Part shown: positions 1 through 11,789 of the stretch, in pieces
Layout of the letters: every line of letters begins with the position of its first letter
How positions within the stretch are numbered: position 1 is the first letter of the stretch
Source: Patescibacteria group bacterium
GTDB lineage: Bacteria > Patescibacteriota > Saccharimonadia > Saccharimonadales > UBA4665
Direction: 5' to 3'
Length of the DNA: 64,000 bases
NCBI GenBank assembly: GCA_030271625.1
Contig: JARXKN010000001.1
Span: 1-64,000, forward strand
Notes under the pieces: generated by a model
The model's database searches: none
The model's input: only the letters and a program-made list of their open reading frames with translations
Told to the model about the DNA's origin: nothing
Program-made: the position numbers and the translations under genes

Positions 1-54
<54 letters not shown>

Positions 55-290
55 TGTGACCTTAACTTCAGTCTGCAAGTTCGTTCGTAATCTGACGACT
101 ACTCCCGAACACTGACTTAATTTAAAACAAATTCGCGCAAACCCGAAGGTTTGCTGTTGAACTTCAACTTTCGTTGAAAACTCGCTAAACCGAAGTTTAG
201 ACAAGCTTGACGTTGATTTGCACTATTCAATTGTTAACGAACACACAGCTCTCAGAGATACACATGAAGAGACCTCAAAAGCGTTATTAA
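55..290 (-). other. rRNA operon leader with UUCG-type hairpins
   Basis: This gene-free stretch lies between the candidate rRNA promoter and the 16S 5' end. Read on the minus strand it holds at least three small hairpins: CTAAAC-ttcg-GTTTAG, TTCAAC-gaa-GTTGAA and GCAAACC-ttc-GGGTTTGC. Leaders of rRNA operons commonly carry antitermination and RNase III processing structures, so that role is the inference. I see no coding potential. Confidence 0.5.
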
Positions 291-320
291 ATCATACTCT
301 ATTAAATACTTTACAGTCAA
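291..320 (-). promoter_or_regulatory. Candidate rRNA operon promoter
   Basis: On the minus strand a -35 TTGACT (315-320) and a -10 TATGAT (291-296) are separated by 18 bases. Transcription would start about 230 bases before 16S. No other good match lies between gyrA and the rRNA. Confidence 0.5.
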
Positions 321-369
321 GAGGTTAAATCGTCTGTCCTGCCGTATTTATTGCAACGATTATTGTTGC

Positions 370-2997
370 CTATTCAGCTGGGCTAGAAGCGGGTTCCAGG
401 ACTACTGTTTCGTCGAGCGGGGTTTCGTCTATCTCTTCTGACTTCTCTACGAGGGCCAACGAGACGACTTCGTCACCGTCGTTGAGGCGCATGATACGGA
501 CACCTTGGGTGGCCCGACCGAGGGCTGGAATGTCCTTCAGGCCAAGTCGAATTGTCTGACCACTAGCGCTAATGATGATGACTTCTTGGTCATCATGATC
601 GCCGAGGGTTTTCACGCCCATCAGTTCACCAGTCTTGGTATTTACAATTGCCGAACGGATACCAACACCACCCCGAGCGTGCGGCGTAAACTGCGCCACC
701 TTAGTGCGTTTACCGTAACCAAACTTAGAAATCACGAACACCGAAGAACCCTCTTCGACAATGTCCATGCCAATGACATGGTCACCAGGTCGCAAGCGGA
801 TACCGCGGACACCGCGACTAACGCGGCCCATTGGACGAGCATCTTTTTCATGGAAGCGAATGGCTTGTCCTTGGGAAGTCGAGATAACAACTTCGTTGTC
901 ACCACTGGTCATACGGATCCACTTCAGCTCATCACCACTATCGAGGTTAATGGCAATTAAACCACTGGTTCGAACGTTCTGGTACTGCTCAAACGGCGTC
1001 TTCTTAACGACTCCGCGTACGGTACACATTATCAGGTTCTGAGCGTTGTTTGTCTTAGAGACGTTGATGACGCTGGTAACGGTCTCTTCCGGCTGCAGCT
1101 GCAACAGGTTAACAATCGCCACACCTTTAGCGTTGAGACCAACGGCTGGCACTTCGTAGGTCTTCATACGGAAGACGCGACCCTTATTCGTAAAGAACAG
1201 CAAGTAATCGTGGGTGCTGGCATTGACGACGTGTTCAATCACGTCCTCTTCACGGGTAGCCATACCGCGGCGGCCCTTGCCACCTCGGCCCTGCTTCTTG
1301 TACTCAGCTAGTGGTGAACGCTTGATGTAATTGGCAGCAGTTAAGGTAACAGCCATCTGTTCGTCGGCAATTAAGTCTTCATCACTCATCTTACCAAGTT
1401 CACTGTTAACGACCTTGGTGCGGCGCTCATCACCGTATTGCTTCTTAAGCTCTAATAGTTCAGCACGAATAATCTTGAGGATTTTCTTTTCGTCACCCAA
1501 GATGCCTTCTAATTTCTCAATTAACTTCAGTAACTCGGCTAGTTCGTTTTCAATCTTGGCGCGTTCCAAGCCGGCTAAGGTGCGGAGCTGCATCGCCAAG
1601 ATGGCTTTCGATTGAATCTCACTCAGGTCAAATTTGACCATCAAGTTTTTACCAGCTTCATCAGTTGTCTGGGAGGCCCGAATCGTTGCAATTACCTCAT
1701 CAATGTGGTCGAGCGCTATCTTGAGACCCTCTAAAATGTGGGCCCGTTCTTTAGCTTTACGGAGTTCGAATTCGGTGCGACGACGGATGACGACGCGGCG
1801 GTGCTTAATGTGCTCGCTAAGGATATCTTGCAGACCAAGAATGCGGGGTTGGATACCATCAATCAGCGCCATCATATTAAAGTGGAAGGTACTTTGCAGC
1901 GGTGTCAGCTTGTACAGCTGGTTGAGTAGCTTCTTAGGATAGGCGTCGCGCTTGAGGTCTACCACAATCCTGACCTTACCACGGGCGGTTTCGTCACGGA
2001 GGTCAGAGATACCAGTCACCTTTTTGGTGTTAGCCAGTTCGGCAATCTTTAACACCAGTGTCTCTTTATTCAACCCATACGGAATTTCGGTAATAACAAT
2101 CTGATGCTTGCCTTTAGCGTTCTCAACGATTTCAGCGATACCACGGGTGACGACGCCACCCCGGCCAGTGGCATAGGCGGTACGGATTGATTCCTTACCG
2201 TAAATAACACCGCCGGTTGGGAAATCTGGGCCCTTGATGTGCTCGAGTAAATCGTCTAAGGTAGCGTTCGGGTTATCGATTAAGGTAACCTCGGCGTCGA
2301 TCAGCTCGCTCAAGTTGTGCGGCGGGATATTAGTGGCCATACCAACGGCAATACCAAGCTGACCGTTCAATAGAAGGTTTGGCAGACGTGCCGGCAGCAC
2401 CGTAGGTTCAGTGGTCGTGCCATCGTAGTTTTCACGGAAATCAACGGTTTCTTTATCAATGTCAGCCAGAGTTTCATCGGCTAAGCGAGCCATTTTGGCT
2501 TCGGTGTAACGCATAGCAGCTGGTGGATCGCCATCCATAGAACCGAAGTTACCCTGCCCGTTAACTAGCATGTAGCGCATCGCCCATGGCTGCGCCATCC
2601 GTACCATGGCGTCATAAATACTGGAGTCACCGTGCGGGTGGTACTTACCCATCACAGCACCAACCACGTTAGCACTCTTGCGGTGACGAGCACCGGAGCG
2701 CAGGCCTTCTTCATTCATAGAATATAAAATGCGTCGGTGTACCGGTTTCATACCATCACGGACGTCAGGCAAGGCCCGATCAATGATAACGCTCATGCTA
2801 TAACGCAAATAGCTATCTTCCATGATATTTTCTACGGTACGAAGTTCGACCGAACGTGAGTGACCACTATCAAGAACATCGGCAGCGTGTTCAACGCCGC
2901 GGCGGCGCTCTTCCATCGTGCCCTCAGAAGCTGGCGCAACGTGGTTTTGCGGGCGGTCGTTCAAATTTTCTTCTGGTTTCAAAGTGTCATCATCCAT
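370..2997 (-). CDS. gyrA: DNA gyrase subunit A
   Basis: Breakage-reunion subunit of DNA gyrase, which forms an A2B2 enzyme with GyrB to introduce negative supercoils using ATP. The 875-residue protein has the active-site tyrosine in AAMRYTE (Tyr164), the quinolone-pocket motif [15 protein letters not shown] with the Ser and Asp of sensitive enzymes, and the GyrA box QGRGGKG before the C-terminal beta-pinwheel. It carries about 40 more N-terminal residues than E. coli GyrA. The ATG follows the gyrB stop by one base, so the two are one operon in gyrB-gyrA order and probably translationally coupled. Confidence 0.98.
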   Translation of the reverse strand: MDDDTLKPEENLNDRPQNHVAPASEGTMEERRRGVEHAADVLDSGHSRSVELRTVENIMEDSYLRYSMSVIIDRALPDVRDGMKPVHRRILYSMNEEGLRSGARHRKSANVVGAVMGKYHPHGDSSIYDAMVRMAQPWAMRYMLVNGQGNFGSMDGDPPAAMRYTEAKMARLADETLADIDKETVDFRENYDGTTTEPTVLPARLPNLLLNGQLGIAVGMATNIPPHNLSELIDAEVTLIDNPNATLDDLLEHIKGPDFPTGGVIYGKESIRTAYATGRGGVVTRGIAEIVENAKGKHQIVITEIPYGLNKETLVLKIAELANTKKVTGISDLRDETARGKVRIVVDLKRDAYPKKLLNQLYKLTPLQSTFHFNMMALIDGIQPRILGLQDILSEHIKHRRVVIRRRTEFELRKAKERAHILEGLKIALDHIDEVIATIRASQTTDEAGKNLMVKFDLSEIQSKAILAMQLRTLAGLERAKIENELAELLKLIEKLEGILGDEKKILKIIRAELLELKKQYGDERRTKVVNSELGKMSDEDLIADEQMAVTLTAANYIKRSPLAEYKKQGRGGKGRRGMATREEDVIEHVVNASTHDYLLFFTNKGRVFRMKTYEVPAVGLNAKGVAIVNLLQLQPEETVTSVINVSKTNNAQNLIMCTVRGVVKKTPFEQYQNVRTSGLIAINLDSGDELKWIRMTSGDNEVVISTSQGQAIRFHEKDARPMGRVSRGVRGIRLRPGDHVIGMDIVEEGSSVFVISKFGYGKRTKVAQFTPHARGGVGIRSAIVNTKTGELMGVKTLGDHDDQEVIIISASGQTIRLGLKDIPALGRATQGVRIMRLNDGDEVVSLALVEKSEEIDETPLDETVVLEPASSPAE

Positions 2998-2998
2998 A

Positions 2999-4999
<2,001 letters not shown>

Positions 5000-5000
5000 T

Positions 5001-5016
5001 CAAAAGCTTGCGTCGC
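5001..5016 (-). promoter_or_regulatory. Hairpin in the gyrB leader
   Basis: Between the gyrBA promoter and the gyrB start, the minus strand reads GCTTGCG-A-CGCAAGC followed by TTTTGAG. It is a near-perfect 7-bp stem with a short T tract, so it could be an attenuator or a transcript-stabilising hairpin. Function is not shown. Confidence 0.35.
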
Positions 5017-5051
5017 AAGCCCCCCTGTTAAGAATTAATCCACTGCTCAAT

Positions 5052-5080
5052 ATTATAGACGATTTCCCAGACCCCTGCAA
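5052..5080 (-). promoter_or_regulatory. Promoter for gyrB-gyrA
   Basis: Minus-strand -35 TTGCAG (5075-5080), 17-base spacer and perfect -10 TATAAT (5052-5057). The start would leave a leader of about 60 bases that contains the hairpin near 5001-5016. Confidence 0.65.
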
Positions 5081-5199
5081 TTAGAAGTAATCGTCAGCTG
5101 GCATGTGTGCAATATCACGCTTGTGCTTACAGGTTGAGCGTGGTTAAATACGTCTTGAATTGTAATAAAACAAAAAATTAACAAAAAAGTATCAACCAT

Positions 5200-6729
5200 A
5201 TGTTTGAAAAACTCTTGAGTTCTCTGCCCTACAACCCCAGTTTAGTGCAACAATTAAGCTTCTATAGTAAGCGCATGCGCCGCGAGTCAATCGTGCGCCG
5301 GACGGGCATTATCTTTTTAGTGTTGGCATTTTTTGTCCAGTTCTTTGCCTTTATTAGCCCGCCCCAACCCACTATTGCCTACTCCAGCAACGACATGATC
5401 AATGGCGGCATAACCAGTCGCGCCGAAGCTGTCAGCGCTTGCCAGAGTGACACCAAGAGCTATGGCACGGTGTTGAAAGATTTTGGGATTAGCTGTACGG
5501 CCGTGGCTGCAGCTGCTACCGTCTCGATTAGCTCTAAGGACCACAACAATACGCTGTATTCCATGGGCTGGTTGCCACAAGGCCAAACCAATCATCGCAC
5601 CCACAAAGCTACCAATGAAGTTGGCCCCTTAAACTTAGTGGGCATCAGCGCACCGAACACATTATACGGTCGCCTACTGTCTAGCTTTGATAGCTATGAC
5701 CACTCAACCTACAAGGCACTCCAAGTTACCAACACCGCCGGTAAGACCTTCTTTATCCTGTTTGATTGCGGCAACTTGGTTGCAATTGGCCAACCAACGC
5801 CAGTTACACCTTGTAAGTACGACACCACGCTCCTTTCCACCGACGCCAAGTGTTACCAACCATGTACCTACAACAAAGCTATCCCGGCTACTAGCAGCCA
5901 ATGTTTTGAGGCCTGCCCAATCAGTGGCAAGCAGACCCTACCGAAGTCTTCACCGCAGTGTGTCGCCGCCTGCCCATACAACAAAGCCTTACCGGCTAAC
6001 AGTCCTAAATGTTTTTCACCGTGCACTTACAACAAAACCATTCCGGCCACTAGTGCTGAGTGTTTCCCTCCCTGTGAGTACAACCAAGCGATTCCAAGTA
6101 CTAATGCCGAGTGTAAGCCGTGCGATAAATCAGTTAGCAGCGTCGACGCCCTCGCCTGTATTGAGCGCCACAAGACGGCCACTAATGTAACTCAGAAATT
6201 AGCCGACGCTAACAATAGTAAGGCTAACGCTGGCGATGTCATTACCTACACCCTAACGACTAAGAACAATGGCAAAGCCGATATTAAAAATGTCATGATC
6301 TTTGAAAATCTCAGTGATGTCCTAGATTACGCCACCGTTACCGATCCCCATGACGGCGTCGTGAATGCCAACGGCGCTATTAGCTGGCCGGCTATGACCA
6401 TCAAAGCCGGCGAGACCGTCACCAAGCAGATTACGGTCACCGTTAAGAGTCCCCTACCAGTCACACCAGTTGGCGCAACTGATGGTGCGCACTTCGACAG
6501 CTTTATGACCAACGTCTATGGTGATACGGTTACGATCGAAATCCCGCAACCACCAGTCAAAGTCTTAGAGACAGTCACTACTACCGCCCTACCTAACACC
6601 GGTCCAGGTACCAGCTTGGCCACCTTTGCCGCTATCATCATTGTTGCTAGCTACTTCTTTGCCCGCTCACGCCTACTTGCTAACGAAGCGCTCATCGCCG
6701 TACAAGACAATAACAGTGGAGGATTTTAA
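5200..6729 (+). CDS. Surface protein with cysteine-pair repeats, DUF11 domain and LPNTG-like C-terminus
   Basis: 509-residue predicted exported protein of unknown function. A basic N-terminus precedes a hydrophobic segment at about residues 35-57, consistent with a signal peptide or anchor. Residues ~203-309 hold about six short repeats of the type C-x-YNKxIPAxSxxC, each with regularly spaced cysteines. A DUF11-like beta domain follows at ~329-424. The end has LPNTGPG near residue 463, a hydrophobic stretch and RSR, resembling a sortase signal, but 18 further residues follow the positive charges, longer than usual. Start ATG lacks a clear Shine-Dalgarno. The next gene follows by one base, suggesting an operon. 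Role in adhesion is inference. Confidence 0.85.
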   Translation: MFEKLLSSLPYNPSLVQQLSFYSKRMRRESIVRRTGIIFLVLAFFVQFFAFISPPQPTIAYSSNDMINGGITSRAEAVSACQSDTKSYGTVLKDFGISCTAVAAAATVSISSKDHNNTLYSMGWLPQGQTNHRTHKATNEVGPLNLVGISAPNTLYGRLLSSFDSYDHSTYKALQVTNTAGKTFFILFDCGNLVAIGQPTPVTPCKYDTTLLSTDAKCYQPCTYNKAIPATSSQCFEACPISGKQTLPKSSPQCVAACPYNKALPANSPKCFSPCTYNKTIPATSAECFPPCEYNQAIPSTNAECKPCDKSVSSVDALACIERHKTATNVTQKLADANNSKANAGDVITYTLTTKNNGKADIKNVMIFENLSDVLDYATVTDPHDGVVNANGAISWPAMTIKAGETVTKQITVTVKSPLPVTPVGATDGAHFDSFMTNVYGDTVTIEIPQPPVKVLETVTTTALPNTGPGTSLATFAAIIIVASYFFARSRLLANEALIAVQDNNSGGF

Positions 6730-6730
6730 G

Positions 6731-7312
6731 ATGTCTGAACAAGCCCCAAACAACCTGGAACATGGCGAAGCCTTATTGCCGGCTGGCGAAACTGAAAAGC
6801 TCCTAGAAGCTACGACTGAGCGCTCTCCGGCTGAACTGCAAGCCGAAGCGGCTGCTCAACAAGCTACGGTTGAAGCCGCCCGGGCCGTTGCCGAGACTGT
6901 CGAACGCGACGATCCATTAGCCCGTCTAGAGGCCAACGAAGCCGCTGCCGCCAATCAAGAACCGGCTGCGCCGCCTAACTCGTTTTTACTGAAACAGAGC
7001 CTTAAACAAGAGCTTCGTAGCGTGCAGCGCAAAGAATCACGCAGCGCCCGAACCCTCAGCAAGGTTGTTCACCAGCCAGCTGTCCAAGTAGCTTCAGATG
7101 TTGCCGCCAAAACCGTCAGTCGACCTTCCGGCCTGCTTGGTGGTGGCCTGTTGGCCTTAGTGGGCAGTAGCTGCTACTTATATCTAGCCTATCATATTGG
7201 CTTTGTCTATCAGCCAACGGTCTTCTTGCTCCTGTTAGTCCTCGGCTTTGGGCTGGGCGTAGTTGCAGAATTAGTTATTCGACTCGTCGTTCGTACTAAG
7301 CCGACTGTCTAG
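6731..7312 (+). CDS. Alanine-rich membrane protein of unknown function
   Basis: 193-residue protein. The ATG at 6731 is chosen because GGAGG sits 7 bases upstream and it follows the preceding stop directly; an earlier in-frame start at 6626 would overlap that gene by about 100 bases. The N-terminal ~90 residues are acidic, Ala/Glu-rich and probably helical or disordered. Two hydrophobic segments lie near residues 135-160 and 163-188, ending in a basic tail. Probably co-expressed with the surface protein upstream. No family recognised. Confidence 0.8.
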   Translation: MSEQAPNNLEHGEALLPAGETEKLLEATTERSPAELQAEAAAQQATVEAARAVAETVERDDPLARLEANEAAAANQEPAAPPNSFLLKQSLKQELRSVQRKESRSARTLSKVVHQPAVQVASDVAAKTVSRPSGLLGGGLLALVGSSCYLYLAYHIGFVYQPTVFLLLLVLGFGLGVVAELVIRLVVRTKPTV

Positions 7313-7317
7313 CTTAC

Positions 7318-10300
7318 TTAACTGACGGTAACTTCGTCGGACTGAATCATGTTACCATCGTGATCAATTAGGATGGTGTCACCCTCCATGACTTTTGGCA
7401 TAACGGGCATGGTTAGCAACGCTGACTCTAGCGGTGCTTCGACTGGTACTGGCGTAGGTACAGCAGCTGGTTGTTCTACGGCCGCGGCTGGTTCGGTTGC
7501 AGTTTTATCCTTAAGCTGGGCTCGAAGCTCATCTGCAATCTTATCAACTTCGCTGCGTTCTATCGCCTCGCTAGAGATGTTGACCGTGCCCATAGGCGCA
7601 GTACTACTCGCTGTCGGCGTCACCGGTACAGCTGGGCTAAAGTCGTGGCTGTCACGTGCAAGGGCTGGTAGCGGCTCGAGCGGTTGAGTCGGTGTCGAAC
7701 TGCGAGCTGGGCTAATACTGGCTTCTGGCGGGCTGTACGGTGGGCTGGTGGGGGTTGCAGCTAACGGCTCGGCAGTAGCAACTGGCGGCGGTGTTGATGC
7801 GACGACTGGGGAGGTGGCCGGAACTGTTGCTGGCGGCATTGTCTGACGCTTGTTAAGCCAATCATCTAAGAAGGAACCGCCGGCAGCGGGGCTCGTAGCT
7901 GCCGGAGCACTCGGGCCAGTTGCAGCTGGTGTAGTGCCAGCGGCAAATGGTGACGGCGCCGCCGCCCCAAACGGTGAACCGGCCGGCGCAAAAGCGGGCT
8001 TTGGTGGCTCAGGAACGGTCATACGAGCAAAGATCTCTTTCTCGACAGTCGCTTTCGGACGACCAAACTTAGCGGCCGACAGTTGTTTTAAAGCATCCAA
8101 GAGACGCGGGTTCGGCGTGCCAAGGGCCGGTAAAGTAGCCATGCTGAACGGCTGGGTGGGTACGCCACCAATCAAGGTCCGCACGATGGTGTTGTAGTTC
8201 GGAATCCGTAGTAGGTCGTCGCCGTCGAAGATAGGCTGGAAGTATTTACCCAAGCTCTCAACATCATTCTGACCGATACGGAATGACACAATAGTACCCA
8301 TGTTACCAAAGACAGCGTCACGAATTTCTTGGGTTAGCTGGGTCGTAAACTGGTTGGCGACAATCAAGTTGAGGTGATACTTACGAGCCTCGGACATAAT
8401 CGTGGCAAAGCTGTCGGTCGAGAAGTTTTGGAACTCATCAACGTACAAACTGAAGTCCACCCGATCATCTTCTGGGATGTCGCTTCGACTCATCGCCGCG
8501 GCTTGGAATTTCATAACAAAGATCATACCGAGCAGCTTAGAGTTTAAGTCCCCTGTTCGGCCTTTGGATAGGTTGACCAGCAGAATTTTCTTGTTGTCCA
8601 TGATGTCGCGTAAATCAAAAGCGCTCTTCGTCTGACCGATGATATTACGCATCATTTCGTTGCTTAAAAAGGCACCGAACTTACTGACAAACCAGGCCGT
8701 CACTTCACCCGATTCGTTGGAGCGTTGGGAGGCCGGGAACTGCTTGGTCCAAAAGTCCATAACTGTCTTGTCTTTGACATGCTTAAGCTTCTCTTTTAAG
8801 AAGGCGGGGTCGCGGAACAGCTGGGGGATATCAACGAACGTACCACCGTTAGGATCGGCCATAATGGCCAAGGCGGCGTTACGGAACATATCTTCGTAGC
8901 GTGGCCCCATAATACCCTGATGCTGCGGGTCATAGAGCTTATAGAGCATGTTCAGGACCTCTTGGATCAAGAAGTCTTTTTGGTCAGGCGTATTGTACTC
9001 AAACAGGTTGAGCCCCATCGGGAAGTCCATCTCAGCTGGACTAAAGTAGATGACGTCTTCGGTGCGCTCTTTAGGAACCATCGCTAGCAGCTTTTCAACC
9101 ACATCACCATGCGGGTCTACGAACGCAAAACCGTTGCCGCTAATCATGTCCTGCAGCGCCAGATTCTCGAGGTAGGTTGATTTACCAGTACCGGTCTGGC
9201 CGACGACGTACATGTGTCGCTGGCGGTCACCAAGCCCCAGTCGGATGGCCTTCTTGGCACCGCGGAAGACGTTGTAACCCATTAGTAAGCCCTCATCAGG
9301 AATGTTGCGCGGGCCATCAACTTGTTTCGATTCCTGACGAGTCAGCTGGGAGGTTGGGATGCTGCGCTGATCCGGGAAGTGGAACAGGGTGGCCAGTTCA
9401 ACGCTGTTCAGGATGGTTTTGGTGTTCTGCTGCGGAAAGAAGCGCATTATATAAGCCGTTGCTAAACTCGGAATATCTTTGGCTGGGGCGTATTTAAAGC
9501 CATTCTTACCAGGAGCATCATATAACGAGAAGCTAGCAATGATGTTGCTGAGAATCGCCTGTGAACGCTGTGAGACATTGGATGACACGACGACTCTAAT
9601 TAAGACTTCAAAGCCCGCGTGGCGGGTCTTATCATCAACTGCGTCAAGGATAGCTTGATCCAAGTTAGACAGTTCCGGCGACTTCTTTTCAGCCCCATCC
9701 TTTCCGGTCTCCGGCACTTTAAAGGGCGCCTGAGCAATGGACTTAAGGATACCCCCGGCATCAAGCTTTTTGTCATTACCCTTACGTTTCTTGCTGGCGA
9801 CCGAGGCCGCGTGTTTGCGCCAACTTGGGTCAGCCGGGCGCATCAGAATCTGGATACCTGCCCCGTCCTCTTTATCAAGCGTTGAGAGGGCATTAAGGAG
9901 TGATTGCATACCATCACGCTTTAAATCCTGGTAGGTAGCGATTGGATACGCATAAGATTCCTTAAGACTCAGCTCACCACCAAGCGTTCCATTAGCTTTG
10001 CCGACCGGGCTAAAAATATTGTGTTCAGCTACTTCTTCTAAGCGCGCGGTTGGATAGGCGCTGACAATTGCCTGCCGCACCACGTCTACTAAAGCTATCG
10101 GCACGGCAGCGTAAAAGTGCACGAAGCCTTGGCTACCAACAATTTCAAAGCCAAAGTGACGCTGCCCATAAAACTTAGACTTCCAGCCTTTCTGAATAGT
10201 GCTGGCGATAATGTTGTAGATTATCTGCGCCTTACTGATTGTCTCTTCAGTTACGTCGCGGACGTCTCGACCACCCAATTCAATGTCGTCACTGATGGGC

Positions 10301-10449
10301 GGCAGGTGGATATAGAGCGGCACAATTTTAAGGCCCCGTTCATAGTTTTTTTGCTCACGAAATGATTTTCTGACACGGTTAAAAACCAGTGGCGCAGCAA
10401 TAGCTGCAAGTACAAAAAACATCATTATAATTATTAAGAACGTTGTCAT
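7318..10449 (-). CDS. VirD4/TraG-like type IV secretion ATPase
   Basis: 1043-residue protein with an N-terminal membrane segment (residues ~3-23), a long cytoplasmic region, and an ATPase domain of the conjugative coupling-protein/HerA class. Walker A is GQTGTGKST near residue 418 and Walker B is LYVDEFQNF near 670. The motif AFVDPHGD after Walker A is typical of these CPR proteins. The last ~230 residues are Pro/Ala/Thr-rich and probably disordered. Coupling ATPases feed DNA or protein into a type IV secretion channel, but no VirB-type genes are in the window apart from small unknown neighbours. A role in DNA or effector export is inference. The stop lies 5 bases from the convergent membrane gene. 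Confidence 0.88.
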   Translation of the reverse strand: MTTFLIIIMMFFVLAAIAAPLVFNRVRKSFREQKNYERGLKIVPLYIHLPPISDDIELGGRDVRDVTEETISKAQIIYNIIASTIQKGWKSKFYGQRHFGFEIVGSQGFVHFYAAVPIALVDVVRQAIVSAYPTARLEEVAEHNIFSPVGKANGTLGGELSLKESYAYPIATYQDLKRDGMQSLLNALSTLDKEDGAGIQILMRPADPSWRKHAASVASKKRKGNDKKLDAGGILKSIAQAPFKVPETGKDGAEKKSPELSNLDQAILDAVDDKTRHAGFEVLIRVVVSSNVSQRSQAILSNIIASFSLYDAPGKNGFKYAPAKDIPSLATAYIMRFFPQQNTKTILNSVELATLFHFPDQRSIPTSQLTRQESKQVDGPRNIPDEGLLMGYNVFRGAKKAIRLGLGDRQRHMYVVGQTGTGKSTYLENLALQDMISGNGFAFVDPHGDVVEKLLAMVPKERTEDVIYFSPAEMDFPMGLNLFEYNTPDQKDFLIQEVLNMLYKLYDPQHQGIMGPRYEDMFRNAALAIMADPNGGTFVDIPQLFRDPAFLKEKLKHVKDKTVMDFWTKQFPASQRSNESGEVTAWFVSKFGAFLSNEMMRNIIGQTKSAFDLRDIMDNKKILLVNLSKGRTGDLNSKLLGMIFVMKFQAAAMSRSDIPEDDRVDFSLYVDEFQNFSTDSFATIMSEARKYHLNLIVANQFTTQLTQEIRDAVFGNMGTIVSFRIGQNDVESLGKYFQPIFDGDDLLRIPNYNTIVRTLIGGVPTQPFSMATLPALGTPNPRLLDALKQLSAAKFGRPKATVEKEIFARMTVPEPPKPAFAPAGSPFGAAAPSPFAAGTTPAATGPSAPAATSPAAGGSFLDDWLNKRQTMPPATVPATSPVVASTPPPVATAEPLAATPTSPPYSPPEASISPARSSTPTQPLEPLPALARDSHDFSPAVPVTPTASSTAPMGTVNISSEAIERSEVDKIADELRAQLKDKTATEPAAAVEQPAAVPTPVPVEAPLESALLTMPVMPKVMEGDTILIDHDGNMIQSDEVTVS

Positions 10450-10454
10450 TATAA

Positions 10455-10862
10455 CTATTCGCTCAACTTAATAACTTTGTTGTAACGTTTTTGCATGTAG
10501 TCAGCTTTAAAATAACTAAGTTCCCTACTCTGTTGGTTTGGGTCATTCTGGGTCTTATTGATAATTTCCTTAGCTTTTTGGACCCATTCTTTTTCTATTA
10601 GATCTGCGTCATCAGCAATGGCAGGAGCAGCTGAGTTTGTTGTACTAGATACATTGCTTATCGGAACTTGAGGCAACGGTGCACTTGGAATTGGCAGCGC
10701 AATTGGCGGCATAATTGGATTTGGAGCTAAGCTAGTTTCGGCAGCGGCAGGCGCCATTTCTAGGGAACCAATAGCAGCACCGGGCATTGATCCAGGCATG
10801 TTTTCTGGGGCTATTGGCGGCGGCAAATTAATACCCGCTACCTCATTAGTCGTTGGATTCAT
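10455..10862 (-). CDS. Proline-rich small protein upstream of the T4SS-like ATPase
   Basis: 135 residues. The first ~85 are Pro/Ala/Met-rich and low complexity; the last ~50 (DADLIEKEW to the end) are charged and helical, and are the likely folded part. It ends 5 bases before the ATPase start, so the two are an operon. A -10 TATACT (10869-10874 on the minus strand) lies exactly 6 bases before the ATG with no Shine-Dalgarno, which predicts a leaderless message. No function known to me; an accessory to the ATPase is plausible. Confidence 0.75.
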   Translation of the reverse strand: MNPTTNEVAGINLPPPIAPENMPGSMPGAAIGSLEMAPAAAETSLAPNPIMPPIALPIPSAPLPQVPISNVSSTTNSAAPAIADDADLIEKEWVQKAKEIINKTQNDPNQQSRELSYFKADYMQKRYNKVIKLSE

Positions 10863-10927
10863 ATATATAGTATACAGAATTAGCCGCTAAATAGCAGCCG
10901 GATTACACCTATAACGAGCAGGCTGAG

Positions 10928-11287
10928 TTAGGGCGAAGCAGATCGTTTACCATATACCGAATAGGCATAGAGCACACTGGCCGCTAAGGTGATTAACAGG
11001 CTATCCCTCGAGGTCAGTTGTCCAACTGATTGTAAGGCTAACAGTACCCCTAAGCCGATAACTACCGTTAGGCTCAGCTGTTTTTGACCGGCTAACCAAG
11101 GTACATACAGAGCACTTAGCCTTTGGAGGTTGTACAGTAGCCAATACATTGTTAGCAGTACCAGGGCAAAGCCAGCAATAAGCAGTATAGATGCCACCTT
11201 AACAGGGTTCGTTAACCCAAAAAAGAGAGCATCAGTAATGATAAGACCGATTGTTAACCAAAACGGTCGACTGCGTATGTTTTTCAT
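10928..11287 (-). CDS. Small four-segment membrane protein
   Basis: 119 residues with about four hydrophobic stretches (near 9-25, 28-50, 67-85 and 92-110) and a basic C-terminus (YGKRSASP). No family recognised. It starts at ATG 11287; a weak AAGGG lies just upstream. It lies downstream of a structured noncoding stretch, so a long leader RNA is possible. Confidence 0.7.
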   Translation of the reverse strand: MKNIRSRPFWLTIGLIITDALFFGLTNPVKVASILLIAGFALVLLTMYWLLYNLQRLSALYVPWLAGQKQLSLTVVIGLGVLLALQSVGQLTSRDSLLITLAASVLYAYSVYGKRSASP

Positions 11288-11364
11288 GGCGCCCTTGTAG
11301 TTATGGCCCTAAATTCACCTAAAAGTGAACTGTACCGTATTTTTAGATAAGAGAAATAGAGCCA

Positions 11365-11546
11365 GGGTGATAAATCCGCCCATAAAAATTAATATATAGC
11401 GCTTATCACCCATGGCATGACTGACCGCTCTACAACGCCTTTAGGGCGAGCAGAGCGATAAACGGATTCCTCCGTACGATTTGTTAATCTTGACCCCGCG
11501 AGGTGGATTAACCCAAGTTGTAAGTGTTTTTGTTTTTGTGACTTAC
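11365..11546. ncRNA. Candidate structured RNA: five consecutive inverted repeats
   Basis: Perfect inverted repeats follow each other: GGGTGATAA/TTATCACCC (11365-11373, 11403-11411); CGCTCT/AGAGCG (11426-11431, 11452-11457) enclosing CGCC-ttta-GGCG; ACGGA-ttcc-TCCGT (11462-11475); GTTAATC/GATTAAC (11483-11489, 11506-11512); GTAAGT/ACTTAC (11520-11525, 11541-11546). The strand is not determined. I could not match it to tmRNA, SRP RNA, 6S RNA or a known riboswitch. If on minus, it would be the leader of the small membrane protein. Confidence 0.35.
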
Positions 11547-11789
11547 CCTCATAGGTTAGCACGCAGACCGGTTTTTGTCAACGAGCTTATGCTAATTAAC
11601 AGGGGTAGTTCTTGCGTTCACTGGCTTTTACTAGTTAGGTCGGGACTTCCGTTTACAGATACAGAATCGTTTATTGACCCTTATTTGTATGCTGATACAT
11701 CGGCTATATTATGTAGAAAATGGCGTAAAAGTAAGAACGATTTTGTGTACTATGGCTTACTAAATGCCTGGCCTGACTAATCTTTGATA

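Noticed and set aside
505-1042. Plus-strand frames opposite gyrA
   Set aside because: Shadows of a highly conserved gene on the other strand.
6626-6730. Longer N-terminus for the alanine-rich membrane protein
   Set aside because: It would overlap the preceding gene by about 100 bases, and GGAGG sits correctly for the ATG at 6731.
11365-11546. tmRNA
   Set aside because: No T-loop GGTTCGAATCC, no encoded CCA end and no tag ending in ALAA.
11481-11780. A 99-codon open frame on plus in the gene-free region
   Set aside because: No ribosome site, begins inside an inverted repeat, odd composition (many Cys, Trp, Arg) and no family resemblance. Treated as noncoding.
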